A stretch of 64,000 nucleotides of DNA. Source: CAZEQJ01 sp964514385. GTDB taxonomy: Bacteria > Bacteroidota > Bacteroidia > Cytophagales > Cyclobacteriaceae. The translations under genes and the position numbers were made by a program. The stretch is from the NCBI GenBank assembly GCA_964514385.1, contig CAZEQJ010000012.1, positions 25,433-89,432 of the forward strand. Direction: 5' to 3'. The first letter of the stretch is position 1, and each line of letters opens with the position of its first letter. Below, piece by piece: positions 19,478 through 27,215 of this stretch. The notes under the pieces were generated by a model that saw only the letters and a program-made list of their open reading frames with translations, made no database searches and was not told where the DNA came from.

Positions 19478-20113
19478 ATGCAAAAAAAACTCATCTTGAT
19501 ATTTGCCGGTATATTAAGCGGTATACTGGTTGGCCGTGCCCAGAGCCTGGAGATCATCCCGCAAACCAATTATACGATAGGAGGTAAGGTCTACGCTAAT
19601 TTTGGTGAACTAAATATCCGTGATAGCGAAAGTTACGGGTTGTCATTAAATTTTGTCGCACCGAACAATACCTCTTTTCAGATTGAATATTTTTACCAGC
19701 CCACCACAGTGCAATACCGGGATTATTTTGACCCGGCTCAGTTCAGTCAGTCTGCAGACTTAAGAATAAACTGGGTGATGATGGGTGCCAGAAAACGTTT
19801 TGAAATTAACGAACGCATTGTGCCCTTCGCCGGTGGATCCTTTGGTTTAACGCGCTTTGCATTGGATTCATCACCAAACATATACAATGAGGTGGCATTG
19901 GCGCTTGCACTTCAGGGTGGATTGAATGTATATGTCACGAAGCTTATAGGTTTGCGATTTCATGCAAGATTTATGATGCCCGTACAAGTACGTGGATTTG
20001 GGTTTTATGCCAGCACTGGCGGGGCAGCCGTAGGAGCAAGTGCCGGATCTTATTTTGTGCAGGCAGATTTCGGTGCAGGCCTCGTATTTCGACTTAATGC
20101 CCAAAATGAATAG
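19478..20113 (+). CDS. outer-membrane beta-barrel protein
   Basis: Signal peptide (about 21 residues ending GRAQ) and about 190 residues of alternating amphipathic strands, for example MGARKRFEINERIVPFAGGSFG, ending FGAGLVFRLNAQNE. General form of an OmpA-like or OmpW-like eight-stranded barrel. No function assigned. It follows the previous barrel gene by 19 bp. Confidence 0.65.
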   Translation: MQKKLILIFAGILSGILVGRAQSLEIIPQTNYTIGGKVYANFGELNIRDSESYGLSLNFVAPNNTSFQIEYFYQPTTVQYRDYFDPAQFSQSADLRINWVMMGARKRFEINERIVPFAGGSFGLTRFALDSSPNIYNEVALALALQGGLNVYVTKLIGLRFHARFMMPVQVRGFGFYASTGGAAVGASAGSYFVQADFGAGLVFRLNAQNE

Positions 20114-20117
20114 GTAA

Positions 20118-20570
20118 ATGGAGGATGCTACCAACCGTGTATTTACCGAAATCGAGATCAGGGCGTCTGCCGATGAGGTGTGGCGTGTTCTTACCGATTG
20201 GAAAAAACTGAAGGAATGGAGTTCATCTTTTGTCGGGATATCAACCGAGAGACTTGTCAAAGGTGAAAAATTTATAGCCTATTTCAGGAATCCGCTGACG
20301 GGGAAAAATATTGAATTTGAGCGTATTTGTTATGTATATGAGGAAGGCAAAAGGTTCGGATGGTCAGGAAGTATCATCGGTAATACTTACGATAATCATA
20401 TATTTACCATAGCTGCTATAGATGAAAATCTGACAGTATTCAAACAGGAGGACGGACTACACGGCAAGCATAGTAAACTCATGAACTTTTTGGCTGAACA
20501 TCACATGAAGGCCATGTATCAGAAATTTAATAAGGAATTAAAAGAACGCGTTGAATCAATTAATCAATAA
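20118..20570 (+). CDS. SRPBCC-family (START-like) ligand-binding protein
   Basis: Cytoplasmic protein of 150 residues with the helix-grip pattern: EIEIRASADEVWRVLTDWKKLKEW at the N-terminus, central strands, and a long C-terminal helix (LMNFLAEHHMKAMYQKFNKELKERVE). This matches the polyketide-cyclase/SRPBCC superfamily that binds hydrophobic ligands. It begins 4 bp after the barrel gene and ends 4 bp before the start chosen for the next gene. The ligand is unknown. Confidence 0.8.
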   Translation: MEDATNRVFTEIEIRASADEVWRVLTDWKKLKEWSSSFVGISTERLVKGEKFIAYFRNPLTGKNIEFERICYVYEEGKRFGWSGSIIGNTYDNHIFTIAAIDENLTVFKQEDGLHGKHSKLMNFLAEHHMKAMYQKFNKELKERVESINQ

Positions 20571-20574
20571 ATCA

Positions 20575-21597
20575 ATGGGAAATCTGCTTACAATTGCCCC
20601 GGTAGCCTTAATGACCCTATTCATGGTGGCTTGCAAAAGGGAGGCTATCGTTTACAAAGTTATTGAAAAACAGATAGCTGGTCTTACGAGCAATGATGAA
20701 TATACAAATAATAAAGAAGGTATTACGGTAGTTACAGTTGGTACAGCTAGCCCGGTACCGGGAGAAAGAGCACAGACAGGTACAGCCGTATTTGTGAATG
20801 ATCATTTTTTTATGTTTGATGCCGGTGCAGGTGTGGTTCAGAAAATTGAAACGTTCGGACTCCCATGGAAAAAACTAGATGGCATTTTCATCACACATTA
20901 TCACTCCGATCATGTGATGGACCTGCCAAATATGATCAGTCGTTCCTGGCAAAGGGGTAGAGTTATAGATCTCAATGTATACGGGCCACAGGGTTTATCT
21001 GTGCTAATGGCCTCGGTGGATGACTTTCTGGCTGTCGATAAGGTTTATAGAGTAGCACACCATGGACACGATATTATGGATACAACCTATGCGGACGGGA
21101 TCGTAAACGAATTTAACCTTACAGAGGGTGCTCACCAGCTTATTTATGACCAGGATGGGATTAAAATCACCGCCTTTGATGTTACACATGAACCGATAGA
21201 ACCTGCTGTTGGGTATAAAATCGAATACAATGGCAAAAAGGTCATCATCAGTGGTGATACAAAAAAGAATGCATTGTTGACAGAAATGGCGCAAAATGCT
21301 GATTTACTCGTTCATGAGGTGATGATTATGGAATTTCAGCAGATGCTTTCCGAGGCAAGTGAAGAAGCCGGTATGGATCGTAATGCACATATCTTAACTG
21401 ATATTCAGGATTATCATACAAGCCCGGCAGAGGTTGCTGAAATTGCACAAACAGCCAATGTAAAAAAACTGGTGTTAAACCATCTGGCACCAGTTCCGTC
21501 AAACAGAATACTGAAAAAAATGTATCTTGATGATATGAAAGCATATAAAGGCCCAATACATCTGGCCGATGACGGGGATATTTACGTCGTTGAATGA
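20575..21597 (+). CDS. metallo-beta-lactamase-fold lipoprotein (RNase Z/arylsulfatase-like)
   Basis: Lipoprotein (hydrophobic segment ending MVAC) with an MBL-fold hydrolase domain: H108-Y-H110-S-D112-H113 is the HxHxDH zinc motif, VIISGDTKKN supplies the bridging Asp, LVHEVMI and LVLNHLAP further ligands. The order resembles the RNase Z/AtsA-type arylsulfatase branch rather than beta-lactamases. Being exported, it is unlikely to process tRNA; a sulfatase or phosphodiesterase role alongside the sulfatase gene is an inference. The ATG at 20575 is chosen for its lipobox; an upstream in-frame start would overlap the SRPBCC gene. Confidence 0.83.
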   Translation: MGNLLTIAPVALMTLFMVACKREAIVYKVIEKQIAGLTSNDEYTNNKEGITVVTVGTASPVPGERAQTGTAVFVNDHFFMFDAGAGVVQKIETFGLPWKKLDGIFITHYHSDHVMDLPNMISRSWQRGRVIDLNVYGPQGLSVLMASVDDFLAVDKVYRVAHHGHDIMDTTYADGIVNEFNLTEGAHQLIYDQDGIKITAFDVTHEPIEPAVGYKIEYNGKKVIISGDTKKNALLTEMAQNADLLVHEVMIMEFQQMLSEASEEAGMDRNAHILTDIQDYHTSPAEVAEIAQTANVKKLVLNHLAPVPSNRILKKMYLDDMKAYKGPIHLADDGDIYVVE

Positions 21598-21631
21598 TTT
21601 CATACTAAAATGCTTTTGAGAAATTTCTTTT

Positions 21632-21663
21632 GGAGTTATTGTCAGTCTATGGCAAATAACTCC
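21632..21663. other. inverted repeat after the sulfatase cluster
   Basis: GGAGTTATT (21632-21640) and AATAACTCC (21655-21663) form a perfect 9-bp stem with a 14-nt loop, 34 bp past the last gene of the cluster. No T-run follows on either strand, so it is not a standard terminator; it may be an mRNA end structure. Confidence 0.4.
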
Positions 21664-21763
21664 TGAAGAAAAGAGCTGGGAGATCGATCCCCACCCCCCT
21701 CGATTTCAGGATTTTTGAATATGCTGGTTTATTCGTATTTTTAAATATACCTACTCCATTTTC

Positions 21764-22600
21764 ATGAAATCTGTCTTTTTTTACCTCCTTATTATTTTAT
21801 TCATCTGTTCCTGCCATTCAGCAGTAACAAAAAACACTCACAATCGGCGGTTTGACCTAATAAATGACCTGCTGTTATTACAGAATGATTGTAAAACAGA
21901 TGTTGATGACCTGCATTCAATAGCGGCATTTGCAACTTTACTTGCCGATGATAAATATAAAGACATTCATCACCACGCTGTAGCAGGTACCTATGGCATA
22001 CAGGATGGGTTGTATGTACCAGCAAATGAACTTTTTGCACTTGCATTTGAAAACAACTGGTCAGATGCACATGATGATAAGCAAAAAGCGATAGATGAGG
22101 TAAAAGATAAAGTTGTTTCAACACTGCAAAATCACGGTGACATCTGGATTGCTGAAGCAGGACAATCGGATTTTTCTGCTACTCTGCTGAACGTTGTTCA
22201 GGATGCAGTCCCAAACCTGAGCATTGCTGACCGCATCCATATCGTGCAGCATAGCGAATGGAATGAGGGGGCAACTTCTCCCGAGGCGCTGAGCTTTGTA
22301 AAGGCTACGGTTGACTATCTCAAAATCCCGGATGGAAATGCTTTGGATAACGGCACTCCGGGATTCAGAACACCCAAATTTGCATATGTAAATCAATTCA
22401 AGGAAAGCCAGAAATTATCTGCCATATGGCAGCTGGCTATTGATTTATCCAATCAATTTAACGGTGCAGATGGGCGATATCTGAATGAAGCCATTGCAGC
22501 AGGAGGTCTTGATTTTTCTGATTTTGCGGAGGTGTGCTGGATTCTGGAAATAGAGGACATCGCGAATACAGAGGACTTCTTCGAATTATTTGGCCAATAA
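21764..22600 (+). CDS. nucleoside-hydrolase-like lipoprotein
   Basis: Lipoprotein of 278 residues (lipid Cys probably 17). N41-D-C-K-T-D46-V-D48-D49 followed by a helix (LHSIAAFATLL) resembles the Asp-rich calcium site of the nucleoside hydrolase fold, and WIAEAGQSDFSATLL resembles a core strand of the same fold. The N-terminal motif departs from the usual DTDxGxDD, so activity on nucleosides is uncertain. It stands alone between two intergenic regions. Confidence 0.6.
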   Translation: MKSVFFYLLIILFICSCHSAVTKNTHNRRFDLINDLLLLQNDCKTDVDDLHSIAAFATLLADDKYKDIHHHAVAGTYGIQDGLYVPANELFALAFENNWSDAHDDKQKAIDEVKDKVVSTLQNHGDIWIAEAGQSDFSATLLNVVQDAVPNLSIADRIHIVQHSEWNEGATSPEALSFVKATVDYLKIPDGNALDNGTPGFRTPKFAYVNQFKESQKLSAIWQLAIDLSNQFNGADGRYLNEAIAAGGLDFSDFAEVCWILEIEDIANTEDFFELFGQ

Positions 22601-22641
22601 TCGTAATTCCGTATAAAGTATTTTTTTTGGATAGAAAAGAT

Positions 22642-22649
22642 TAGGTTTG
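22642..22649 (+). promoter_or_regulatory. possible Bacteroidota -7 promoter element
   Basis: TAGGTTTG matches the TAnnTTTG consensus of Bacteroidota promoters, 48 bp ahead of the His-repeat lipoprotein start. The nearest TTTG upstream is spaced too closely to be a normal -33 element, so the call is tentative. Confidence 0.35.
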
Positions 22650-22696
22650 ATCAGAAATGCATTAACTTTATTCAATAATTCAAAACTAAATTTTTT

Positions 22697-23191
22697 ATGA
22701 AATCCTATCCGATAATTTTACTCGTAACATTATTTTTTTCAATGCAGATTTTTAGTAGTTGCACTACAAATCCCGCAGAATCTGAAGAACATAAAAACAT
22801 GGTCGCCGAACACGACCAAATGGAAGCCACTCATGATGAAATGGAAAAAACGCATCAGGAAATGGAAAATCTTCATAACCAGATGGTAAGCGACCATGAA
22901 GCTGCTTCAGGCGACGAAGTAGACAGTACTCATATTGCGATGGAAGCTGCGCATAATGAGATCATTGCAAAGCATGCCGAGTTGATCACAAAACATGAAG
23001 CTATAATAGAAAATCACAAGGAGCTTGAAGAAAAGCATGCCTCTGGTGAGATTACATCTGAAGAGATGATGGCTGAGCATGAAAAAATGAAGTCAGATCA
23101 TGAAATGATGAAATCAGAGCATGAAAATATGGTGGCTGAACACGAAAAAATCAAAGCTGACCATGAGCAAATGATTGCAGATCACGAATAA
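22697..23191 (+). CDS. histidine-heptad coiled-coil lipoprotein
   Basis: Lipoprotein (signal ending IFSSC, lipid Cys 22) whose mature part is an uninterrupted charged helix of about 135 residues. Histidines occur at 32, 39, 46, 53, 60 and 67; at 79, 86, 93, 100, 107 and 114; and at 128, 135, 142, 149, 156 and 163: three blocks of six, each spaced exactly seven, usually as xxHxxM with Met or Ile three residues later. This predicts a long helix with one His-lined face. A periplasmic spacer like Lpp or a metal-binding rod are possible roles; no family recognised. Followed by a terminator. Confidence 0.75.
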   Translation: MKSYPIILLVTLFFSMQIFSSCTTNPAESEEHKNMVAEHDQMEATHDEMEKTHQEMENLHNQMVSDHEAASGDEVDSTHIAMEAAHNEIIAKHAELITKHEAIIENHKELEEKHASGEITSEEMMAEHEKMKSDHEMMKSEHENMVAEHEKIKADHEQMIADHE

Positions 23192-23211
23192 AAATGATTT
23201 TTTAGATATTA

Positions 23212-23238
23212 AAAACACCTCCCTCAGAGGTGTTTTTT
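23212..23238 (+). terminator. Rho-independent terminator
   Basis: AACACCTC pairs with GAGGTGTT across a 5-nt loop, followed by a long T-run, 20 bp after the His-repeat lipoprotein stop. Confidence 0.88.
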
Positions 23239-23331
23239 TTTATAATCACTAGTAAATGAATGCCATAGCTTAACCGTGCTACATATACGCCTCACGTCCC
23301 ATTGCCAAAGCCTGGACTTGTATTCTAATAT

Positions 23332-23345
23332 GTAACTTTTGTTAC
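23332..23345 (+). promoter_or_regulatory. possible Crp/Fnr-type operator
   Basis: GTAACTTTTGTTAC is a perfect 5-4-5 inverted repeat located 42 bp before the sulfite dehydrogenase ATG. The symmetry and spacing are those of Crp/Fnr-family sites. Which regulator binds is unknown; a Crp/Fnr-family gene lies at 14864. Confidence 0.45.
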
Positions 23346-23387
23346 TGTTCTCTTTTCAGATTATTTTTAACTAGCATACTCACTGCT

Positions 23388-24614
23388 ATGAAAGAGAACT
23401 CAAGAAGATCATTTATTAAAAAATCAGGGCTACTGGCGCTTACCAGTACATTCGGCACTTCGATTGTATTTGGCAAATTTATGCCTGAAGGCTACGAACC
23501 CATTGGAGATCCTGATGATTTTTACCGCCTCTTTGACAAACATGAGGACATGGTCGTGCTTAATGATAAACCCTGGAATGTCGAATCACCGGCACATATT
23601 CTGGATGATCGTATCACACCGGCCGACAAAATGTTCGTTCGTAATAATGGCCTGGTACCATCTGATATCGATGTCGAAAACTGGGTGCTGCGTATTGATG
23701 GAGAGTCCGTACGGCAGCCAAAGGAATATACACTGAAAGACCTTAAAACAAAATTCAAACCATATAGCTACCAGCTCACGATCGAATGCGCTGGCAATGG
23801 AAGAAGTGAATTTAATCCTCCGGCAAAGGGCAATCAATGGACGATAGGCGCTATATCCTGTGCAAAATGGACAGGCCTCCGTTTACGCGACCTGTTGGAG
23901 GATGTAGGGATAAAGGAAGATGCCGTTTACATTGGCTACTATGGCACAGACCTTCACCTGAGTGGCGATATGTCGAAAAATCCAATCTCACGAGGTATTC
24001 CCATTTCAAAGGCAATGATGGATGAGACACTCATTGCATATCAGATGAATGACGAAGAAATTCCGTTGGTCCACGGCTATCCGCTGCGCATGGTAGTAGG
24101 GGGGTGGCCTGCCTCGACTTCAGGAAAATGGCTGAGCCGCCTGAGTATAAGAAACAAAGTGCATGATGGAGAAAAGATGATGGGTACTTCCTATCGTGTC
24201 CCATGTGAGCCCGTAGCGCCCGGCGAAAAGGTCAAGGATGAAGATATGTGCATCATCGAATCTATGCCTGTGAAGTCATTGATTACCTACCCGAAATCCG
24301 GGGCCGTAGTAGACCTGGGACAGTCGTTTGAGGTACGAGGACATGCATGGGCGGGTGAACTTACTGTCGCCAGGATGAAATACTCTATCGATTTCGGTTC
24401 GACATGGAAAACGTGCACTTTAGAGCCTCCGAAAAACAGACTGGCATGGCAGCATTGGAAAGCAGAAGTAAAGCTTCCGGCTAAGGGATATTATGAAGTG
24501 TGGGCCAGAGCAACAGATGCCAACGGCAATGCCCAACCGATGGTGCTGCCGGGGTGGAACCCGAAAGGATATCTGAACAATGCCTGCCACCGCATTGCTG
24601 TCAAAGTAGTTTAA
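23388..24614 (+). CDS. Tat-exported sulfite oxidase-family molybdenum enzyme
   Basis: Periplasmic molybdopterin oxidoreductase of the sulfite oxidase family, 408 residues. The N-terminus has a twin-arginine signal (SRRSFIKKSG). The molybdenum-ligating cysteine is Cys134 in LTIECAGNGRSEF, and the C-terminal Mo-co dimerisation domain starts near residue 300 (VKSLITYPKSGAVV). It probably oxidises sulfite to sulfate, passing electrons to the cytochrome encoded 4 bp downstream. The rhodanese that follows would supply sulfite, which supports this over other family activities such as MsrP. Confidence 0.88.
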   Translation: MKENSRRSFIKKSGLLALTSTFGTSIVFGKFMPEGYEPIGDPDDFYRLFDKHEDMVVLNDKPWNVESPAHILDDRITPADKMFVRNNGLVPSDIDVENWVLRIDGESVRQPKEYTLKDLKTKFKPYSYQLTIECAGNGRSEFNPPAKGNQWTIGAISCAKWTGLRLRDLLEDVGIKEDAVYIGYYGTDLHLSGDMSKNPISRGIPISKAMMDETLIAYQMNDEEIPLVHGYPLRMVVGGWPASTSGKWLSRLSIRNKVHDGEKMMGTSYRVPCEPVAPGEKVKDEDMCIIESMPVKSLITYPKSGAVVDLGQSFEVRGHAWAGELTVARMKYSIDFGSTWKTCTLEPPKNRLAWQHWKAEVKLPAKGYYEVWARATDANGNAQPMVLPGWNPKGYLNNACHRIAVKVV

Positions 24615-24618
24615 AGTG

Positions 24619-25098
24619 ATGGATAACAACAGTTACAACCGGTACATTAGACAAGTGATCGGACTCGCAAGGAGCCTGGCAGTAGTGGTATCCCTGCTAC
24701 TCTTTGGCACCTTCTCATTTCTGGCTTGGCCATATCTACAGATATCACCAAAGCCAGCGCCTGAAACAACACTCTCTCAAACTAAAACACCCGAGAATAC
24801 ACTGGCTGCAGAAATTGTGGACGGAATTCACGTCAATACCGGCCTGAAAGCAGGTGAAGGACTTAATGCGGTAATTCAAAACTGTACCCCTTGCCACTCT
24901 TCCAGACTCATTACCCAAAACCATATGACGCGGGAAGGGTGGAAAAGCACCATTGAATGGATGCAGGAAACCCAAAACCTGTGGGACCTTGGAGATAATG
25001 AAGACCTTATCATCACCTATCTCGCTACAAATTATGCACCACAGGAAAAAGGAAGGAGAGCCCCTTTAACGAATATCGAATGGTATGAACTGGATTAA
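24619..25098 (+). CDS. membrane-anchored c-type cytochrome, sulfite dehydrogenase partner
   Basis: One N-terminal membrane helix (about 17-37) and a small haem domain with C89-T-P-C92-H93; a likely distal Met ligand is in NHMTREGWKSTIEWM. The layout fits the cytochrome subunit of SorAB/SoxCD-like sulfite dehydrogenases. ATG at 24619 is preferred over GTG at 24616. Its 3' end overlaps the rhodanese start by 14 bp, so the three genes form one transcription unit. Confidence 0.83.
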   Translation: MDNNSYNRYIRQVIGLARSLAVVVSLLLFGTFSFLAWPYLQISPKPAPETTLSQTKTPENTLAAEIVDGIHVNTGLKAGEGLNAVIQNCTPCHSSRLITQNHMTREGWKSTIEWMQETQNLWDLGDNEDLIITYLATNYAPQEKGRRAPLTNIEWYELD

Positions 25099-25996
25099 AT
25101 TTTTTATCGTCATCGCGGCTATGGTTAGCTGCACTTCTCCCGAAAATGAGGATAATAAGCCCTTTGCAAGCCGGTATGTGATGGAAACGGATGAATTAAA
25201 AGCCATATTGAATTCCGATACCATCCAGGTTCTTGATTTGCGTAAGCATGAGGATTTTATGAATGGGCATATTCCGGGTGCTATTAACCTGTGGCGAACC
25301 GAAATACAGCACGATAGCTTTCCATATGATGGCATGCTGGCCGGAAAAAAACAACTCGAAGCCGTACTGGGCAGCAAAGGCATACGCTCCGACCATTTTC
25401 TGGTATTATATGACGACAGGGCCTCATGCGAAGCAGCCCGCCTCTGGTGGATCCTCGATCACTATGGATTTGACCGTATGGCCATACTAAATGGCGGATT
25501 TGTAAGCTGGTCGATGGAAAATGAGCTCTCCATGGAGGTTGCCAACTATCCACCAACAGAATTTGAGCTGCCTGCAGAAGGGAAGGGGCATCGATTGATC
25601 ACATTAGCTGAAATGTCAATCGGTGAAGGAACCACAATTCTGGATACCCGTTCCGTTGATGAATATAGTGGAAAAGAACAGAAATCAGGATCATTCGACA
25701 GAGGTAGGATACCCGGAAGTGTCCACATTGACTGGATGATGGCGGTAAATGAACTGGATCACCGATTTAAAACACAAGAAGAATTAACAGAGATCTATAC
25801 GTCACTTGGCATTACACCAGAGGACCCTGTTTTTACGTATTGATATTCCGGAGTACGCTCAGCGCATACCTTGTTTGTACTTACAGAGCTGCTGGGGTAT
25901 AAGAATGTTCGGAATTTCGATGGCTCATGGGTAGAATGGACATGGCATCAACAGCCGGTAGAGCGTGATTCAGTATTCGTATTAACGAACCAATAA
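25085..25996 (+). CDS. two-domain rhodanese with in-frame TGA at the catalytic Cys (possible selenoprotein)
   Basis: Lipoprotein (signal ending MVSC) of the thiosulfate/3-mercaptopyruvate sulfurtransferase family with two rhodanese domains. The first (about 35-140) has Asp in place of Cys, VLYDDRASCEAARLWW, as usual. The second (about 165-295) reaches VFTY, then TGA at 25841-25843 (codon 253), then continues in frame as YSGVRSAHTLFVL and FDGSWVEWTWH to a TAA at 25994. Family members have Cys at exactly this place (TYCxSGxR). Read as Sec-253 the protein has 303 residues and normal length; read as a stop it is a 252-residue protein lacking the active site. The alternatives are recoding, a point mutation or a sequencing error. 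It would produce sulfite for the upstream dehydrogenase. Confidence 0.8.
25841..25870 (+). promoter_or_regulatory. candidate UGA recoding site with downstream hairpin
   Basis: After the TGA (25841-25843), GGAGTACGC (25850-25858) can pair with GCGCATACC (25862-25870) around the loop TCA, with two mismatched pairs and one G-U. Position is near that of bacterial SECIS hairpins, but the loop lacks the expected G, so the match is weak. Confidence 0.3.
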
Positions 25997-26075
25997 AAAG
26001 ACCTGTATGTTAAATAAACATATGAATATTAATACATATCTAATAGATTGGAATTCATAAATTAAAGCAATAAAG

Positions 26076-26996
26076 ATGATAGAGAATGCATGGAATGCGA
26101 TTGTTGGGGCGTTCAACTGGAACTTACGATCGCTTTACTTCGATGTACCCTGGTACAATAATTACCTCTGGGGACTGGTATTGATATCCGCGCTGGTATA
26201 TGCAGGCGAGTTATTATTTCCCTGGCGCAAGAGACAAGCGAAAATCAGGCAGGATTTCTGGCTGGACCTAGGGTGGATGTTTTTCAATTTCGTGGTTTTT
26301 GCCATAGCAGTCAGTGGTTTTTACTCGCTTTTCAGGGATACATTGAAGGCGGTCGGCCTGCCATTGGAGACATTTGTACTATTTGATATGAGTTCGCTTC
26401 CTGCAGCGGTACAGCTTATCATTTTCTTTATCATTTCTGATTTTGTACAATGGTTTACGCATGTATTGCTTCATAGGTATCCCATTCTGTGGAATTTCCA
26501 TAAGGTGCATCATTCCGTAAAAGAAATGGGGTTTGCAGCACATTTCAGGTATCACTGGATGGAAAACATACTGTATAAGCCGCTGAAAACAATGGCCGTC
26601 ATGGTACTGGGTGGGTTTGAACCTGAGCAGGCGTACATTGTGCACTTTGCAGCTATCGCAATCGGGCACCTCAATCATGCCAATATCAGGCTTACATACG
26701 GACCATTGAAGTACATTTTCAACAATCCGGTGATGCACCTGCACCATCACCGCAAGGCTTTACCCGAAAGCCATAAGGACGGTGTGAACTTCGGAATCAG
26801 CCTTAGCCTGTGGGATTATCTGTTTAAGACCGCATATATTCCCGACGAGGATCCCTACACAGAGCTCGGCTTTCCTGAGGATGAAAAATTTCCTAAGGAT
26901 TTCGCCCACCAGTTCACCTATGGTTTAGTGCCCCGGCGGAAGGACAAGGGAGATAGCGGCACCAGGATGGCTCCGGGCAAACCGGCACAGGTATAA
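26076..26996 (+). CDS. sterol desaturase/fatty acid hydroxylase-family protein
   Basis: Integral membrane di-iron oxygenase of 306 residues with three to four hydrophobic segments. The histidine boxes are visible: HVLLHR, HKVHHS and HLHHH, with HLNHANI between. Members hydroxylate or desaturate lipids, sterols or carotenoids; the substrate here is unknown. ATG at 26076. A strong terminator lies 166 bp downstream. Confidence 0.88.
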   Translation: MIENAWNAIVGAFNWNLRSLYFDVPWYNNYLWGLVLISALVYAGELLFPWRKRQAKIRQDFWLDLGWMFFNFVVFAIAVSGFYSLFRDTLKAVGLPLETFVLFDMSSLPAAVQLIIFFIISDFVQWFTHVLLHRYPILWNFHKVHHSVKEMGFAAHFRYHWMENILYKPLKTMAVMVLGGFEPEQAYIVHFAAIAIGHLNHANIRLTYGPLKYIFNNPVMHLHHHRKALPESHKDGVNFGISLSLWDYLFKTAYIPDEDPYTELGFPEDEKFPKDFAHQFTYGLVPRRKDKGDSGTRMAPGKPAQV

Positions 26997-27162
26997 ATGA
27001 AAGAGAAAGTATGAATGACCGTTGTCATGGGTAGGGCTCAGTAAAATGAGCAATAGACATGGTAACGGCATTTTTTAGTTAAAGTAATTTACAACTACGT
27101 GATGGAGATTTTTCTTTATGATTATCCATTTAATATCCAAGAATTGATCTTAATATGATAAT

Positions 27163-27199
27163 AAAAGGCTCTCTTTTCTCAAAGAGAGCCTTTTATTTT
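27163..27199. terminator. bidirectional terminator between convergent genes
   Basis: A perfect 14-bp stem, AAAAGGCTCTCTTT (27163-27176) with its complement (27181-27194) around TCTC, flanked by A-rich and T-rich ends. It can serve both the + gene ending at 26996 and the - gene ending at 27216. The rest of 26997-27215 shows no gene. Confidence 0.88.
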
Positions 27200-27215
27200 T
27201 ATGTAATTGCTGTGC

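Noticed and set aside
20575..21597. RNase Z (tRNA 3' processing) as the function of the MBL-fold protein
   Set aside because: The lipoprotein signal places it outside the cytoplasm, away from tRNA precursors.
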